Counted from the stretch's first letter, positions 8,303 through 19,698 are shown. The stretch: 64,000 nucleotides of DNA from Microbispora amethystogenes (GCF_016863015.1 NZ_BOOB01000045.1:62001-126000); one strand, 5' to 3'. Notes: generated from the sequence alone by a model not told the origin. Translations and numbers: made by a program.

Positions 8303-9120
8303 TCTCCCACCCCATGACACCGGTGGTGTATCGGGTGCGCTCCCGCCGCCCGGACCGGGTCGACACGGTGACGCTGACGCTGGAGCCGCTCCGCGGTGAC
8401 TGCCCGCCGTTCCTGCCCGGGCAGTTCACCATGCTGTACGCCCCCGGGGTCGGGGAGATCCCGGTGTCGATCAGCGGCCGGTCCCGCTCCGGCGGGTACG
8501 CCCAGACGATCAGGGCGGTGGGCGCGGTCAGCGCCGCCCTGTGCGGCAAGCGCCCCGGCGAGGTGGTCGGCGTGCGCGGACCGTACGGACACGGCTGGGG
8601 CGTGCCCGCCGCGGCGGGCCTCGACGTCGTCGTCGCCGCGGGCGGCCTGGGCATCGCCCCGCTGCGGCCGGTCGTGCGGGCGCTGCTGGCCGGCCGCGAC
8701 AGGTACGGCCGGGTCAGCGTGATCGCCGGCGCACGGTCGCCCGCGACGCTCATGTACCCCCGGGAGCTGGCCCGGTGGTCCCGGCAGGGCGCCGACGTCC
8801 AGGTGATCGTGGACCATCCCGACCACGCGTGGCACGGCCCGGTCGGCCTGGTCACCCGGCTCGTCGACCGGATCGTCTTCGAGCCGCGCCGTACGCACGC
8901 GTTCGTGTGCGGTCCCGAGGCGATGATGCGGGCGACGGCGGAGGAGCTGCTGCGGCGCGGGGTCGCCCCCGCACGGGTGGAGCTGTCTCTGGAGCGCAAC
9001 ATGAAGTGCGCCGTGGTCCGCTGCGGCCACTGCCAGTTCGGCCCGCTGTTCGTCTGCGAGGACGGGCCGGTGCTGGGCTACGACCGGGCGGGGCCGATGC
9101 TGGCCGTGGCGGAGCTGTGA
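8299..9120 (+). CDS. hydrogenase gamma subunit, FAD/NAD(P)-binding (HydG/HyhG-like)
   Basis: Diaphorase-like subunit (273 aa) of the same hydrogenase; ferredoxin-NADP reductase fold. [23 protein letters not shown] (near 37) is the FAD-binding strand pair, [21 protein letters not shown] (near 115) the NAD(P)-binding glycine loop, and [21 protein letters not shown] (near 205) the C-terminal nucleotide motif. At the end, [25 protein letters not shown] binds a 2Fe-2S cluster as in sulfhydrogenase gamma and PyrK. ATG overlaps the preceding stop (ATGA). It would couple H2 oxidation or evolution to NADP(H) in the cytoplasm. Confidence 0.88.
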   Translation: MISHPMTPVVYRVRSRRPDRVDTVTLTLEPLRGDCPPFLPGQFTMLYAPGVGEIPVSISGRSRSGGYAQTIRAVGAVSAALCGKRPGEVVGVRGPYGHGWGVPAAAGLDVVVAAGGLGIAPLRPVVRALLAGRDRYGRVSVIAGARSPATLMYPRELARWSRQGADVQVIVDHPDHAWHGPVGLVTRLVDRIVFEPRRTHAFVCGPEAMMRATAEELLRRGVAPARVELSLERNMKCAVVRCGHCQFGPLFVCEDGPVLGYDRAGPMLAVAEL

Positions 9121-9914
9121 TGGGAGCTGTGATGGACGAGCAGGCGCCGCGCCTCGCGGTCTGGAAGTTCGCCTCCTGCGACGGGTGCCAGCTCACGCTG
9201 CTCGACTGCGAGGACGAACTGCTGTCCGTGGCCGCCCGGCTGGAGATCGCCTACTTCCTGGAGGCGTCCAGCGCCCCCGGCCCCGGGCCGTACGACCTGT
9301 CGCTGGTGGAGGGATCGATCACCACCCCCGAGGACCTGGAGCGGATCAGGCACGTGCGGCGCGTGTCGAGGCGCCTGGTCACCATCGGCGCGTGCGCCAC
9401 CGCGGGCGGCGTCCAGGCGCTGCGCGACTTCGCCGGCGTGAAGGAGTTCGCCTCCGTCGTCTACGCCCGGCCCGACTACATCGCCACCCTGGACCGCTCG
9501 ACCCCGATATCGGCGCACGTGCCGGTCGACTTCGAGCTGCGCGGGTGCCCGATCGACCGGCGGCAGCTGCTGGAGGTCATCTCCGCGTTCCTGGCGGGGC
9601 GGCGGCCGGTCGTGCCCGCGCACAGCGTCTGCGTGGAATGCAAGGCCAGGGGCAACGTCTGCGTGATGGTCGCGCACGGCACGCCCTGCCTCGGGCCGGT
9701 CACCCAGGCGGGCTGCGGCGCGCTGTGCCCGTCCTTCAACCGGGGCTGCTACGGCTGCTTCGGCCCGATGGAGAGCCCCAACGCCGCCGGGCTGAACCAC
9801 TGGCTGCGCGGGCTGGGGATGAGCACCCCCGAACTGGTGCGGATCTACCGGACCTACCACGCCACCACCGAGCCCTTCCAGAGGGCGGCCGAGGAAGCCG
9901 AGGAGCACGGGTGA
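9120..9914 (+). CDS. NiFe hydrogenase small (delta) subunit, group 3b-like
   Basis: Small subunit (264 aa) carrying the iron-sulfur relay to the NiFe site. [24 protein letters not shown] at the N-terminus gives the proximal-cluster Cxx[17 protein letters not shown] near 145 and the Cys-rich block [11 protein letters not shown] ... [18 protein letters not shown] ... GCYGCFGP (165-215) supply the rest. There is no Tat signal, so the enzyme is cytoplasmic. ATG overlaps the previous stop (TGATG). A second in-frame ATG at 9132 is equally good because the 12 bp GGAGCTGTGATG are duplicated in tandem (9111-9134), giving each start its own ribosome-binding site. Confidence 0.88.
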   Translation: MGAVMDEQAPRLAVWKFASCDGCQLTLLDCEDELLSVAARLEIAYFLEASSAPGPGPYDLSLVEGSITTPEDLERIRHVRRVSRRLVTIGACATAGGVQALRDFAGVKEFASVVYARPDYIATLDRSTPISAHVPVDFELRGCPIDRRQLLEVISAFLAGRRPVVPAHSVCVECKARGNVCVMVAHGTPCLGPVTQAGCGALCPSFNRGCYGCFGPMESPNAAGLNHWLRGLGMSTPELVRIYRTYHATTEPFQRAAEEAEEHG

Positions 9915-11224
9915 CCCACAAGACGGTGCGGATCGGCGGCCTCACCCGGGTGGAGGGCGAGGGCGGGCTGGTCGTGCACGCCCGGGACGGCCGGATCACC
10001 GGCCTGGAGCTGCGGATCTACGAGCCGCCCCGGTTCTTCGAGGCGCTGCTGCGCGGGCGCGGCCACACCGAGCCCCCCGACATCACCGCGAGGATCTGCG
10101 GCATCTGTCCCGTGGCGTACCAGATGAGCGCCTGTCAGGCGATCGAGGCCGCCTGCGGCGCGGAGGTGACCGGCCCGCTGCGGGACCTGCGGCTGCTGCT
10201 CTACTACGGCGAGTGGATCGAGTCGCACGCGCTGCACGTCTACCTGCTGCACGCGCCCGACTTCCTCGGGTACGACAGCGGCATCGCGCTGGCCGCCGAC
10301 CGCCGTGACCTGGTCGAGCGCGGCCTCGCGCTGAAGAAGGCCGGAAACGAGCTGATCGCGGTCATCGGCGGGCGGCCCATCCACCCCGTGAACGTCCGGG
10401 TCGGCGGCTTCTACCGGGTGCCCGCCCGGGCCGAGCTGGCCCCCGTCGCCGAGCGCCTGCGCCGCGCCCGCGACGACGCCCTGGCCACCGTCGCCTGGGT
10501 GGCCGGGTTCGACTTCCCCGACGTCGAGCACGACTACCGGTTCCTCGCCCTCAGCCATCCGGAGGAGTACGCGATTCTCTCCGGCGGTGTGGCGACGGGA
10601 GACGGGCGGGGCACGCCGGAGGGCTTCGCGGTCGAGGACTGGCCGGAGCACGTGATCGAGGAACAGGTGCCCCATTCGACGGCGCTGCACGCGCGGCTGG
10701 ACGGCGAGAGCGGCTACCTCGTCGGGGCCCTCGCCCGCTACGCGCTCAACGCGGCACGGCTGTCCCCGCTCGCGCGGGAGGCGGCCGCCGCCGCCGGCCT
10801 CGGGCCCGTGTGCCGCAACCCCTTCCGGGCCATCGTCGTACGCGCCGTGGAGATCGTGCACGCGTGCGACGAGGCGTTGCGGATCCTGGACGGCTACACC
10901 GAGCCCGACCGGCCCTCGGTGCCGGTCGAGCCGCGCCCCGGCGTCGGCCACGGCGCGTCGGAGGCCCCGCGCGGCACCCTCTACCACCGCTACCGGCTGG
11001 ACGAGGACGGCCTCGTCGCGGAGGCGGACATCGTGCCGCCCACCGCGCAGAACCAGGCGCGGATCGAGGAGGACCTGCGTGACCTGCTCGCGCCCCGTCT
11101 CGCCCCGGGCCTCGACCCGCCCGAGACGGAGCTGGCCGCCCTGTGCGAGAGGGCGATCCGGAACCACGACCCCTGCATCTCCTGTTCCGCCCACTTCCTC
11201 GACTTCCGCCTGGATCGCGGGTGA
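9911..11224 (+). CDS. NiFe hydrogenase large (alpha) subunit, group 3b-like
   Basis: Catalytic subunit (437 aa) holding the NiFe centre. The two ligand motifs are present: [10 protein letters not shown] with C63/C66 and [11 protein letters not shown] with C422/C425; the residues after the second motif ([10 protein letters not shown]) form the C-terminal tail removed by a maturation protease, as the adjacent gene would do. Start is GTG in a GTGA overlap with the small subunit. With the beta and gamma subunits upstream, the set matches sulfhydrogenase/Hyh-type bidirectional NADP-linked enzymes. No hypA-F or nickel transporter genes lie in the window, so pleiotropic maturation must be encoded elsewhere. 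Confidence 0.9.
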   Translation: MTHKTVRIGGLTRVEGEGGLVVHARDGRITGLELRIYEPPRFFEALLRGRGHTEPPDITARICGICPVAYQMSACQAIEAACGAEVTGPLRDLRLLLYYGEWIESHALHVYLLHAPDFLGYDSGIALAADRRDLVERGLALKKAGNELIAVIGGRPIHPVNVRVGGFYRVPARAELAPVAERLRRARDDALATVAWVAGFDFPDVEHDYRFLALSHPEEYAILSGGVATGDGRGTPEGFAVEDWPEHVIEEQVPHSTALHARLDGESGYLVGALARYALNAARLSPLAREAAAAAGLGPVCRNPFRAIVVRAVEIVHACDEALRILDGYTEPDRPSVPVEPRPGVGHGASEAPRGTLYHRYRLDEDGLVAEADIVPPTAQNQARIEEDLRDLLAPRLAPGLDPPETELAALCERAIRNHDPCISCSAHFLDFRLDRG

Positions 11225-11230
11225 ACGCGG

Positions 11231-11713
11231 GTGAGTACGGAGGACACGGTCGTCGTCGGCCTGGGCAGCGATCTGCGCGGGGACGACGCGGCGGGCCTGG
11301 CGGTGGCCCGGCTGCTCGGCGACGCGCCGCCGCCCGGCGTCGCCGTGGAGGCCTGCGGGGACGCCGCCGCGCTGGTCGAGGCGTGGTCGGGCGCCGCACT
11401 GGCGATCGTGGTCGACGCCGTCCGCACCGGCGCGGCCCCCGGCACCGTGCACCACCGCCTGCCGGACCTCCCGGCGTCACTCCCGGCGGCGGGATGGCAC
11501 GGCGGCACCCACTCGCTCGGCCTCGTGGACGCCGTCGACCTCGGCCGGGCCCTCGGCCGCCTGCCGGGCGAGCTCGTCGTCGTCGGCATCGAGGGCGGTG
11601 ACTTCACACCGGGGGCGCCGATGACCCCGCCCGTCCTGGCCGCGGTCCGCCGTACGGCTCGTGAGCTGCGGGAACGGCTGTCCCGGGAGCGGCGTGCCGG
11701 ACGTCGAAGGTGA
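11231..11713 (+). CDS. hydrogenase maturation protease (HyaD/HybD/HycI family)
   Basis: Endopeptidase (160 aa) that trims the C-terminus of the large subunit after NiFe insertion. VVVGLGSDLRGDDAAGLAVARLL (7-29) is the GxGNxLxxDDGxG signature with the metal-sensing Asp, AIVVDAV near 60 gives the second acidic residue, GGTHSLGL near 95 the His. GTG start 6 bp after the large-subunit stop, so it is the fifth gene of the operon. Its 3' end overlaps the convergent OsmC gene by about 110 bp. Some conserved Gly of the first motif is Ala here (DDAAG), a mild deviation. Confidence 0.85.
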   Translation: MSTEDTVVVGLGSDLRGDDAAGLAVARLLGDAPPPGVAVEACGDAAALVEAWSGAALAIVVDAVRTGAAPGTVHHRLPDLPASLPAAGWHGGTHSLGLVDAVDLGRALGRLPGELVVVGIEGGDFTPGAPMTPPVLAAVRRTARELRERLSRERRAGRRR

Positions 11714-12098
11714 TCCGCGGCGGCACGCGCAGCGTGGTGTAGAGCGCACAGTGCTCCAGGACGGACAGGAACGAGGCCCGCAGGCCCTCCGGAAGGCTGG
11801 GGGCCTCCACGGACAGCTCCACACGGTCGATCCGCCCGGGGCAGACGCCCAGGTCGTACCGCGCGGTGACGCCGACTCCCGCCGGAAGCTGACGCTGGCG
11901 CAGGAAGCGTTCGGCACAGTGCGCGATGCCCGCGGCCAGCCCGCCCACGAACAGCTCGACCGGCGTGGGGCCGGTGTCGCTCCCGCCGACGTCCCTGGGC
12001 TGGTCGGACCGGACGGCGTGCCGGCGGATGTGGACGTCGAAACGGCCGGCTCCGTGCCAGGCGACCTGGATGACCCCGTCACGCTGTCCAGCCGGCAT
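11604..12098 (-). CDS. OsmC-like peroxidase/redox protein
   Basis: OsmC/Ohr-fold protein (164 aa). IQVAWHGAGRFDVHIRRHAVRSDQP at the start, GPTPVELFVGGLAAGIAHCAERFLRQRQL (45-75, with the first conserved Cys in AAGIAHCAE) and SVLEHCALYTTLRVPPRITFDVR (115-138, second Cys) follow the OsmC pattern. The ATG has AGGGGGTGGG upstream; the longer reading runs into the divergent promoter. The last about 27 residues (HAAPGTAVPAA...) are not family-like and exist because no stop occurs until inside the antisense end of the hydrogenase protease gene. Divergent from the DosS-like kinase. OsmC proteins reduce organic hydroperoxides; the true substrate is not known. Confidence 0.75.
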   Translation of the reverse strand: MPAGQRDGVIQVAWHGAGRFDVHIRRHAVRSDQPRDVGGSDTGPTPVELFVGGLAAGIAHCAERFLRQRQLPAGVGVTARYDLGVCPGRIDRVELSVEAPSLPEGLRASFLSVLEHCALYTTLRVPPRITFDVRHAAPGTAVPAAHEPYGGPRPGRAGSSAPPV

Positions 12099-12160
12099 GA
12101 CCCACCCCCTGTTTCGAGTATCTCCGGGCGATCGGGGCCGCCGAGGGCTGGCGCTGGTAA

Positions 12161-14774
<2,614 letters not shown>

Positions 14775-14785
14775 CGGCACCGGTG

Positions 14786-15337
14786 TCAGCGGCGGGCCGG
14801 CCGTATCCCGGGAGCCGCCCGCTCCAGCAGGTCGGCCACGTGCTCGGGCCCCTGGCCCTCGGGGCCGCGCAGGTCGATCTCCCCGTTCCGCACGCTCACC
14901 TCCCACGTCTCGGAGGGGTAGCGCTCGCGGAGCGCGGCGAGGACCGCGTCGCGAAGCTCGGCGTCCGACCTGGCCAGCAGCGCCATGAGGTCCCGGCGGC
15001 TGACGATCCCGACGACCCGCTCGTCCCGCAGCACCGGAACGCTCTTGATCCTCCTGGCGATCATCAGGTCGGTCAGCACCGCCGTGTCGGTGGTCTCCTC
15101 GACCGTGCTGACCTGCCGTGACATGACGTCCGCCACCGTGGCCGGAGCGGACACTCCGGGCGTGAAGGCGCCGCACAGCAGGTCGATCTCGCTGACCATT
15201 CCGACCAGCTCGCCGTGGTCCCCGAGCACGGGAGCGGCCGTGATGTCGTGGTCGTACAGCACCCGGATCGCCCGTCGGACCGTGTCACCCCGGCCCAGCG
15301 TGATCGCCGGGCTGCTCATGACCTCACCGGCGAGCAT
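14786..15337 (-). CDS. CBS-domain pair with C-terminal BON domain
   Basis: 183-aa soluble protein. Two CBS motifs (MLAGEVMSSPAITLGRGDTVRRAIRVLYDHDITAAPVLGDHGELVGMVSEIDLL and VADVMSRQVSTVEETTDTAVLTDLMIARRIKSVPVLRDERVVGIVSRRDLM, written here only as landmarks 1-55 and 70-125) form a Bateman module that binds adenosyl nucleotides, then a short BON-like segment (AELRDAVLAALRERYP...WEVSVRNGEIDLRG, 128-183). The start at 15337 has GGGGGAGG at good spacing; an in-frame ATG at 15373 has its GGAGG touching the codon. Divergent from a second CBS protein. CBS and CBS-BON proteins are common members of actinobacterial hypoxia/stress regulons; ligand unknown. Confidence 0.87.
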   Translation of the reverse strand: MLAGEVMSSPAITLGRGDTVRRAIRVLYDHDITAAPVLGDHGELVGMVSEIDLLCGAFTPGVSAPATVADVMSRQVSTVEETTDTAVLTDLMIARRIKSVPVLRDERVVGIVSRRDLMALLARSDAELRDAVLAALRERYPSETWEVSVRNGEIDLRGPEGQGPEHVADLLERAAPGIRPARR

Positions 15338-15422
15338 GGCCACCTCCCCCTCGTGCGTCCTGGCTTCTTTCATCCTCCCCCGGGTGGCGCCGGAGTCGCC
15401 GGGCCGCAGGTCCCCGCAGGTC

Positions 15423-15437
15423 GGGACGTTCGGCACC
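15423..15437. promoter_or_regulatory. DevR/DosR-box-like site between divergent CBS genes
   Basis: GGGACGTTCGGCACC matches the DevR-box core GGGACTTNNGGCCCT at 12 of 13 defined-plus-core positions by eye, differing at G for T after GGGAC and A for C near the end. It lies 86 bp upstream of the minus-strand CBS gene and 91 bp upstream of the plus-strand one. The assignment rests on motif likeness and on the DosS-type kinase nearby; no binding has been shown. Confidence 0.4.
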
Positions 15438-15527
15438 TGCGCCGGGCCGCGTCCGGTGGTCCGATGGAGTGGCGGACGCGCGTGCCCCGCAGAGAGCCGG
15501 GTGCGCCGCCGCGGGAGGTGGACGACG

Positions 15528-16013
15528 ATGACCGTGGAAGCCATGACCGCCGCCGACGTGATGAGCCGCGTGCTGGTGACCGTGAAGCCGGACGAGTCGC
15601 CGCTCATGGCCTGGGAGCTCATGCGCCGCGGGTCGATGCACCATCTGCCCGTCGTGGACTCCGGGTCCCACATCATCGGCGTGCTCACCCGGGAGGACAT
15701 CGCCGCTCACTGGTCCGGCGGCCCGGCCGAGCAGTCGAGCGCCCAGGTGCGGCAACTGCTCGGAGGGCGCAGGTGTCCGCACGTGCCGCCGGACGAGCCG
15801 CTGCCCGGGGTGGCGGCCGCCATGCTGGAGTCGGAGGTGGACGTGGTGCCCGTCATCGGGGCCTCCGGCATGCTGAAGGGCATCGTCACCGTGACCGACC
15901 TGCTGGCGGCGGTGGCGGGCAGGCGCGTGGTCGTGCAGGACGCGGACTCCTCGGCGGGCCTGTTCCGGCTGGAGCCGGTGCTCCCGCCCAAGCCGTCGTC
16001 GCGGGCGGACTGA
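15528..16013 (+). CDS. CBS-domain pair protein
   Basis: 161-aa Bateman-module protein. First CBS about residues 8-60 (MTAADVMSRVLVTVKPDESPL ... MHHLPVVDSGSHIIGVLTREDI), second about 75-135 (CPHVPPDEPLPGVAAAMLESEVDVVPVIGASGMLKGIVTVTDLL). No DNA-binding, transporter or enzyme domain is attached. ATG has GGGAGG 10 bp upstream. Divergent from the CBS-BON gene with a DevR-box-like site between. Probably an energy-state (AMP/ATP) or stress-linked regulator; the partner is unknown. Confidence 0.85.
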   Translation: MTVEAMTAADVMSRVLVTVKPDESPLMAWELMRRGSMHHLPVVDSGSHIIGVLTREDIAAHWSGGPAEQSSAQVRQLLGGRRCPHVPPDEPLPGVAAAMLESEVDVVPVIGASGMLKGIVTVTDLLAAVAGRRVVVQDADSSAGLFRLEPVLPPKPSSRAD

Positions 16014-16067
16014 CGTCCCGCGCTGTTGCACAATGGGGGCCATGCGCAACTCGGTGGTGATCTTCTC

Positions 16068-16697
16068 GTGAGTGCCCGTATCGACCATGCCGTCACCTCG
16101 GGCACGTTCAGCCTGGACGGCCAGACCTTCGACGTCGACAACAACGTGTGGGTGCTCGGCGACGACGCCGAATGCGTCGTGTTCGACGCGCCCCACGACG
16201 TCAAGGCGATCACCGACCTGATCGCCGGCCGGCGGGTCCTGGCGATCCTGGCCACCCACGCGCACGACGACCATGTCCGGGTCGCTCCGGACCTGGCCGA
16301 CGCCACCGGGGCGCCCGTCCTGCTGCACCCGGCCGACCTGCCGCTCTGGCGGCTCACCCACCCTGACCGGGAGCCCGGCGGCGCCCTGTCCGACGGGCAG
16401 ATCATCGAGGTCGCCGGGACCCGGCTCGAAGTGCTGCACACACCGGGCCACGCCCCCGGCGCCTGCTGTTTCCACGCGCCGGACCTGGGGGTCCTCTTCA
16501 CCGGCGACACCCTCTTCCAGGGCGGCCCCGGAGCCACCGGGCGCTCGTTCTCCGACTTCGGGGTCATCATCGGGTCGATCCGCGACCGCCTGCTGACTCT
16601 GCCGCCCGAGACCGTCGTGCACACCGGCCACGGCGACAGCACGACCATCGGCGCCGAGCAGCCCCACCTCGACGACTGGATCCGCCGAGGCCACTGA
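16068..16697 (+). CDS. metallo-beta-lactamase-fold hydrolase
   Basis: 209-aa MBL-fold hydrolase of the glyoxalase II-like type. The metal motif THAHDDH (about residue 64-70), HTPGHAPGACCFH (about 120-132), the bridging Asp in LFTGDTLF (about 145) and VHTGHGDSTTIGAE (about 185-198) are all present. The GTG at 16068 is preferred; a TTG 14 codons earlier has no ribosome-binding site. Similar small MBL proteins are often found next to mycothiol-dependent formaldehyde/S-nitrosomycothiol reductase genes, which are not adjacent here. Substrate unknown; probably a thioester or lactone. Confidence 0.83.
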   Translation: MSARIDHAVTSGTFSLDGQTFDVDNNVWVLGDDAECVVFDAPHDVKAITDLIAGRRVLAILATHAHDDHVRVAPDLADATGAPVLLHPADLPLWRLTHPDREPGGALSDGQIIEVAGTRLEVLHTPGHAPGACCFHAPDLGVLFTGDTLFQGGPGATGRSFSDFGVIIGSIRDRLLTLPPETVVHTGHGDSTTIGAEQPHLDDWIRRGH

Positions 16698-16751
16698 TTC
16701 CGTACGGAACGCCGAGGGGAAACGGACCGACCGAAAGTGACGCCTTTAACC

Positions 16752-16780
16752 TTGACGTAACTTTTGGCCAGTGTCATAGT
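16752..16780 (+). promoter_or_regulatory. sigma-70-type promoter of the arabinofuranosidase gene
   Basis: TTGACG (16752-16757) and CATAGT (16775-16780) are 17 bp apart, a good housekeeping-type match. Transcription would start near 16787, giving a leader of about 110 nt that includes both LacI-type operators. Confidence 0.5.
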
Positions 16781-16827
16781 CGGGAAATCAACCCCAATTC
16801 CATTCCCTCGTCTATGGCAGTCGACGA

Positions 16828-16856
16828 TGTTAGCGCAAACATTGTTAGCGCTAACA
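16828..16856. promoter_or_regulatory. tandem LacI-family operators upstream of the arabinofuranosidase
   Basis: TGTTAGCGCTAACA (16843-16856) is a perfect 14-bp palindrome, and TGTTAGCGCAAACA (16828-16841) repeats it with one arm mismatched, centres 15 bp apart. Both fit the LacI-type consensus TGWNANCGNTNNCA. They lie between the predicted promoter and the start codon, so a LacI-family sugar-responsive repressor probably acts as a roadblock. No regulator gene is adjacent. Confidence 0.65.
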
Positions 16857-16898
16857 TCGGATGTGATCCGAGCAGGATGCATGGAGGAACGTTCCAAC

Positions 16899-19610
16899 AT
16901 GTCGAAACCCCCCATCGGGCCCACACGCCGGAAGACCTTCGCGGCGATCGCGGCGATCACGGCGGCGCTGGCCGGCGGCACGTTCGCGATGGCGCCCACG
17001 GCGCAGGCGGCGCCCCCGCCGGTCAGGCCGCAGGGCCCGTGTGACATCTACGCCGCCGGCAACACCCCCTGCGTGACCGCCCACAGCACCACCCGGGCGC
17101 TGTACGCCTCCTACGACGGCCCGCTCTACCAGGTCAGGAGGATGTCGGACAACAGGGTCAGGGACATCGGGGTCGTCGCCCCCGCCGGCGGGGCGTACCC
17201 CGACGCGGGCGGATACGCCGACGCCGACAGGCAGGACTCGTTCTGCGAGGACACGATCTGCCTGATCACCACGATCTATGACCAGTCCGGCAAGGGTAAC
17301 CACCTCTACCAGGCGCCTCCCGGCACCTTCCGGGGCCCGGCCGTCGGCGCGTTCGACACCCTCGCGATCGCGGACATGGCGCCGATCACGCTCGGCGGCC
17401 ACCGGGTGTACGGCACCTACATCATGCCGGGCATGGGGTACCGCAACAACAACGCCACCGGCCTCGCGAAGGGGGACGAGCCGGAGGGCATCTACTACGT
17501 CATCGACGGCAAGCACTACGACAGCGGCTGCTGCTTCGACTACGGCAACTCCTCGACGAACGGCCGCGCCGTCGGCACCGGCACCATGGAGACGACCTAC
17601 TTCGGCACCGCCACCGCGTGGGGGAGCGGCAGCGGACCCGGTCCGTGGATCATGGCCGACATGGAGGCGGGCCTGTTCTCCGGATACAACGCGAAGCAGA
17701 ACCCGGCCGACCCGACCGTCGACTCCTGGCGGTTCGTCACCGCCGTCGTCGACGGCGGCGGCGGGAACCAGTGGGACCTGCGCGGCGGCAACGCGCAGGA
17801 GGGCCCGCTGACGACCTACTACAGCGGAATCCGCCCCGGCTCGTTGACCAACGCCGGCTACTACCCCATGCACAAGAAGGGCGCCGTCCTCCTGGGCACC
17901 GGGGGTGACAACGGCAACGGCTCGTCCGGCACGTTCTACGAGGGCGTGATGACGACGGGCTATCCGTCGGAGGCCACGACGGACGCGGTGCAGGCCAACA
18001 TCGTGGCCGCCAGGTACGACGTGCAGCGGGTTGCCCTGTCGCGGACCACGACCTTCACCCCGAACTCGTCGCAGGATGTCACCGAGACGTTCACGAACAC
18101 CACGGGGGAGGCCGCGCTGAACGTCAACCTCGGCCTGGCCGGGCCCAGGAAGTGGACCGTCCGGGTCAAGGGCACCAACGACACGTCCGCGACGTTCGCC
18201 CGGGTCGAGCCGGGTGAGAGCGTGCAGGCCACCTTCACGGTCACCTCGCCGGCGGAGCCCGGCGCCGGCTTCCTGGTCGGCGAGGCCAAGCACGTCAACT
18301 CCGCCGGCCGGAACAGGCAGTCCGCGGAGATCACCCAGACGGTGCGGAACGCCCTCCCGATCAGGATCAACGAGGTTCGCTTCCGCACCAGCGGCAATTC
18401 GACCGACCAGTTCGTCGAGCTCTACAACGCCTCGGACAGCGAGGCCGACCTCTCCGGCTGGACCCTGACCAACACCCCGAGCGGTGCGGCCGCCACCACC
18501 CTGGCACGGATCCCGGCCGGGACGAAGCTCGCGAGCGGCGACTACTACCTGCTCGGCCTGTCCGGATCGGGAGTGGCGGCTCCGGTGAGCAAGGGTGCGA
18601 CCACCCTCAACCTCAGGAGCACGACCGGCTTCGCGGCCGGCCAGCAGATCGAGATCGGCACCGGCTCCAAGCGGGAGACCCGTACCATCCAGCAGGTCGG
18701 GACCGCGGCCACCGCGGCGACGACGCTGTTCATCCCCGTCTCCACGGGGCCGTGGCTCACGATCCCCCGCGGCTCGTCCAACGTGCCGGTCACGAACGCG
18801 AACGGCTTCGCGGTCGGCGACCGGATCAGCATCGACTCGGGCGAGAACTACGAGCCGGCCACGGTCACCGCGGTCGGCAAGGCGTCCACCCAGACGACCC
18901 TGTCGGCGGCGGCGCCCGTGGGCGCGACCAACATCAAGGTCGCGGCCGACGCCAACATGACGGCCGGTGACACCCTGACGGTGGACACGGGCGAGAACAA
19001 GGAGGAGGTCACGGTCGCCGCCGTCGGCACCACCGGCGCGAACGGCACGGGCGTCGACCTCGCCGCCCCGCTGCGGCTCGCCCACGAGCAGGGCGTGGAC
19101 GTGTCCGACCGCGGGACGGGTATCAGCTTCTCGCCGCGGACGAAGGAGCCGCACACGAGCGGCGTGGCCGTGCAGGCGCTCGGCGGCGGCATCACCCTCG
19201 ACCGTCCGCTCGACAACGACCACGAGATCGGCGCGGCCGTGGTCAATCCTCTGGTCACGATGACCGGCTACCAGGGGCAGCCGGCGCCCGACCAGTGGTT
19301 CGGCGGCGCCCTGTCCACCAGTGCCGGTTCGATCGCGCTGCGGGACGCCTCCGGCGAGGTGGTCGTCGACGCCATCGTCTACGGCTCCCAGCAGAGCAGT
19401 TCGAGCGGCAACGGGACCATCACCAGCCCCGAGCTCGCCGTCCTGGAAGGTGACCAGGGCGGAGGCGGCTGCATCGCGGTGGTGGCGGGCGCGGCCGCCG
19501 GCGCCGGACGGAGCAACGCCCGCCGGCCCAACGGAAACGACACCGACAGTCTCTGCCGCGATTTCGTCACCAGCAACGTGCCCACCCCCGGTGCGGCCAA
19601 CGCGATGTGA
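16899..19610 (+). CDS. secreted GH54 alpha-L-arabinofuranosidase with NEW3 and lamin-tail domains
   Basis: 903-aa exported enzyme. Signal peptide about 1-38 (KTFAAIAAITAALAGGTFA ... AQA). Residues about 45-370 are a GH54 domain: GPCDIYAAGNTPCVTAHSTTRALY, IYDQSGKGNHL, GIYYVIDGKHYDSGCCFDYGN; Glu256 in ADMEAGLFSGY and Asp337 in GTGGDNGNG sit where AbfB has its nucleophile and acid/base. Residues about 373-483 resemble NEW3 (beta-sandwich), and INEVRFRTSGNSTDQFVELYN (about 486) starts a lamin-tail domain that ends near 830. That domain is split by about 220 residues of beta-repeat sequence. No arabinan-binding CBM42 is seen. Start chosen at MSKPPIGPT with GGAGGAAC 9 bp upstream. Confidence 0.85.
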   Translation: MSKPPIGPTRRKTFAAIAAITAALAGGTFAMAPTAQAAPPPVRPQGPCDIYAAGNTPCVTAHSTTRALYASYDGPLYQVRRMSDNRVRDIGVVAPAGGAYPDAGGYADADRQDSFCEDTICLITTIYDQSGKGNHLYQAPPGTFRGPAVGAFDTLAIADMAPITLGGHRVYGTYIMPGMGYRNNNATGLAKGDEPEGIYYVIDGKHYDSGCCFDYGNSSTNGRAVGTGTMETTYFGTATAWGSGSGPGPWIMADMEAGLFSGYNAKQNPADPTVDSWRFVTAVVDGGGGNQWDLRGGNAQEGPLTTYYSGIRPGSLTNAGYYPMHKKGAVLLGTGGDNGNGSSGTFYEGVMTTGYPSEATTDAVQANIVAARYDVQRVALSRTTTFTPNSSQDVTETFTNTTGEAALNVNLGLAGPRKWTVRVKGTNDTSATFARVEPGESVQATFTVTSPAEPGAGFLVGEAKHVNSAGRNRQSAEITQTVRNALPIRINEVRFRTSGNSTDQFVELYNASDSEADLSGWTLTNTPSGAAATTLARIPAGTKLASGDYYLLGLSGSGVAAPVSKGATTLNLRSTTGFAAGQQIEIGTGSKRETRTIQQVGTAATAATTLFIPVSTGPWLTIPRGSSNVPVTNANGFAVGDRISIDSGENYEPATVTAVGKASTQTTLSAAAPVGATNIKVAADANMTAGDTLTVDTGENKEEVTVAAVGTTGANGTGVDLAAPLRLAHEQGVDVSDRGTGISFSPRTKEPHTSGVAVQALGGGITLDRPLDNDHEIGAAVVNPLVTMTGYQGQPAPDQWFGGALSTSAGSIALRDASGEVVVDAIVYGSQQSSSSGNGTITSPELAVLEGDQGGGGCIAVVAGAAAGAGRSNARRPNGNDTDSLCRDFVTSNVPTPGAANAM

Positions 19611-19630
19611 CCTGACCGGTCGCTGACCGC

Positions 19631-19664
19631 TTCCGGTGCCCGCCGCGAACAGCAGGCACCGGAA
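19631..19664. terminator. hairpin downstream of the arabinofuranosidase
   Basis: TTCCGGTGCC (19631-19640) pairs perfectly with GGCACCGGAA (19655-19664) across a 14-nt loop, 20 bp after the stop codon. There is no T-tract, so it may only slow RNA polymerase or protect the 3' end. Confidence 0.45.
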
Positions 19665-19698
19665 CCGGCGGCCCGGCCCGTACGCGGGCAGTGCGAGC

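Noticed and set aside
16003..16019. GGGACGTCAGTCC-like DevR palindrome on the minus strand at the end of the second CBS gene
   Set aside because: It overlaps a stop codon, is one base shorter than the palindromic consensus, and precedes the metallo-hydrolase start by only about 50 bp without a promoter; kept as a weak possibility only.
16851..19223. 790-codon minus-strand reading frame across the arabinofuranosidase
   Set aside because: The plus strand carries signal peptide, GH54 residues and promoter; the opposite frame has no domain-like features.
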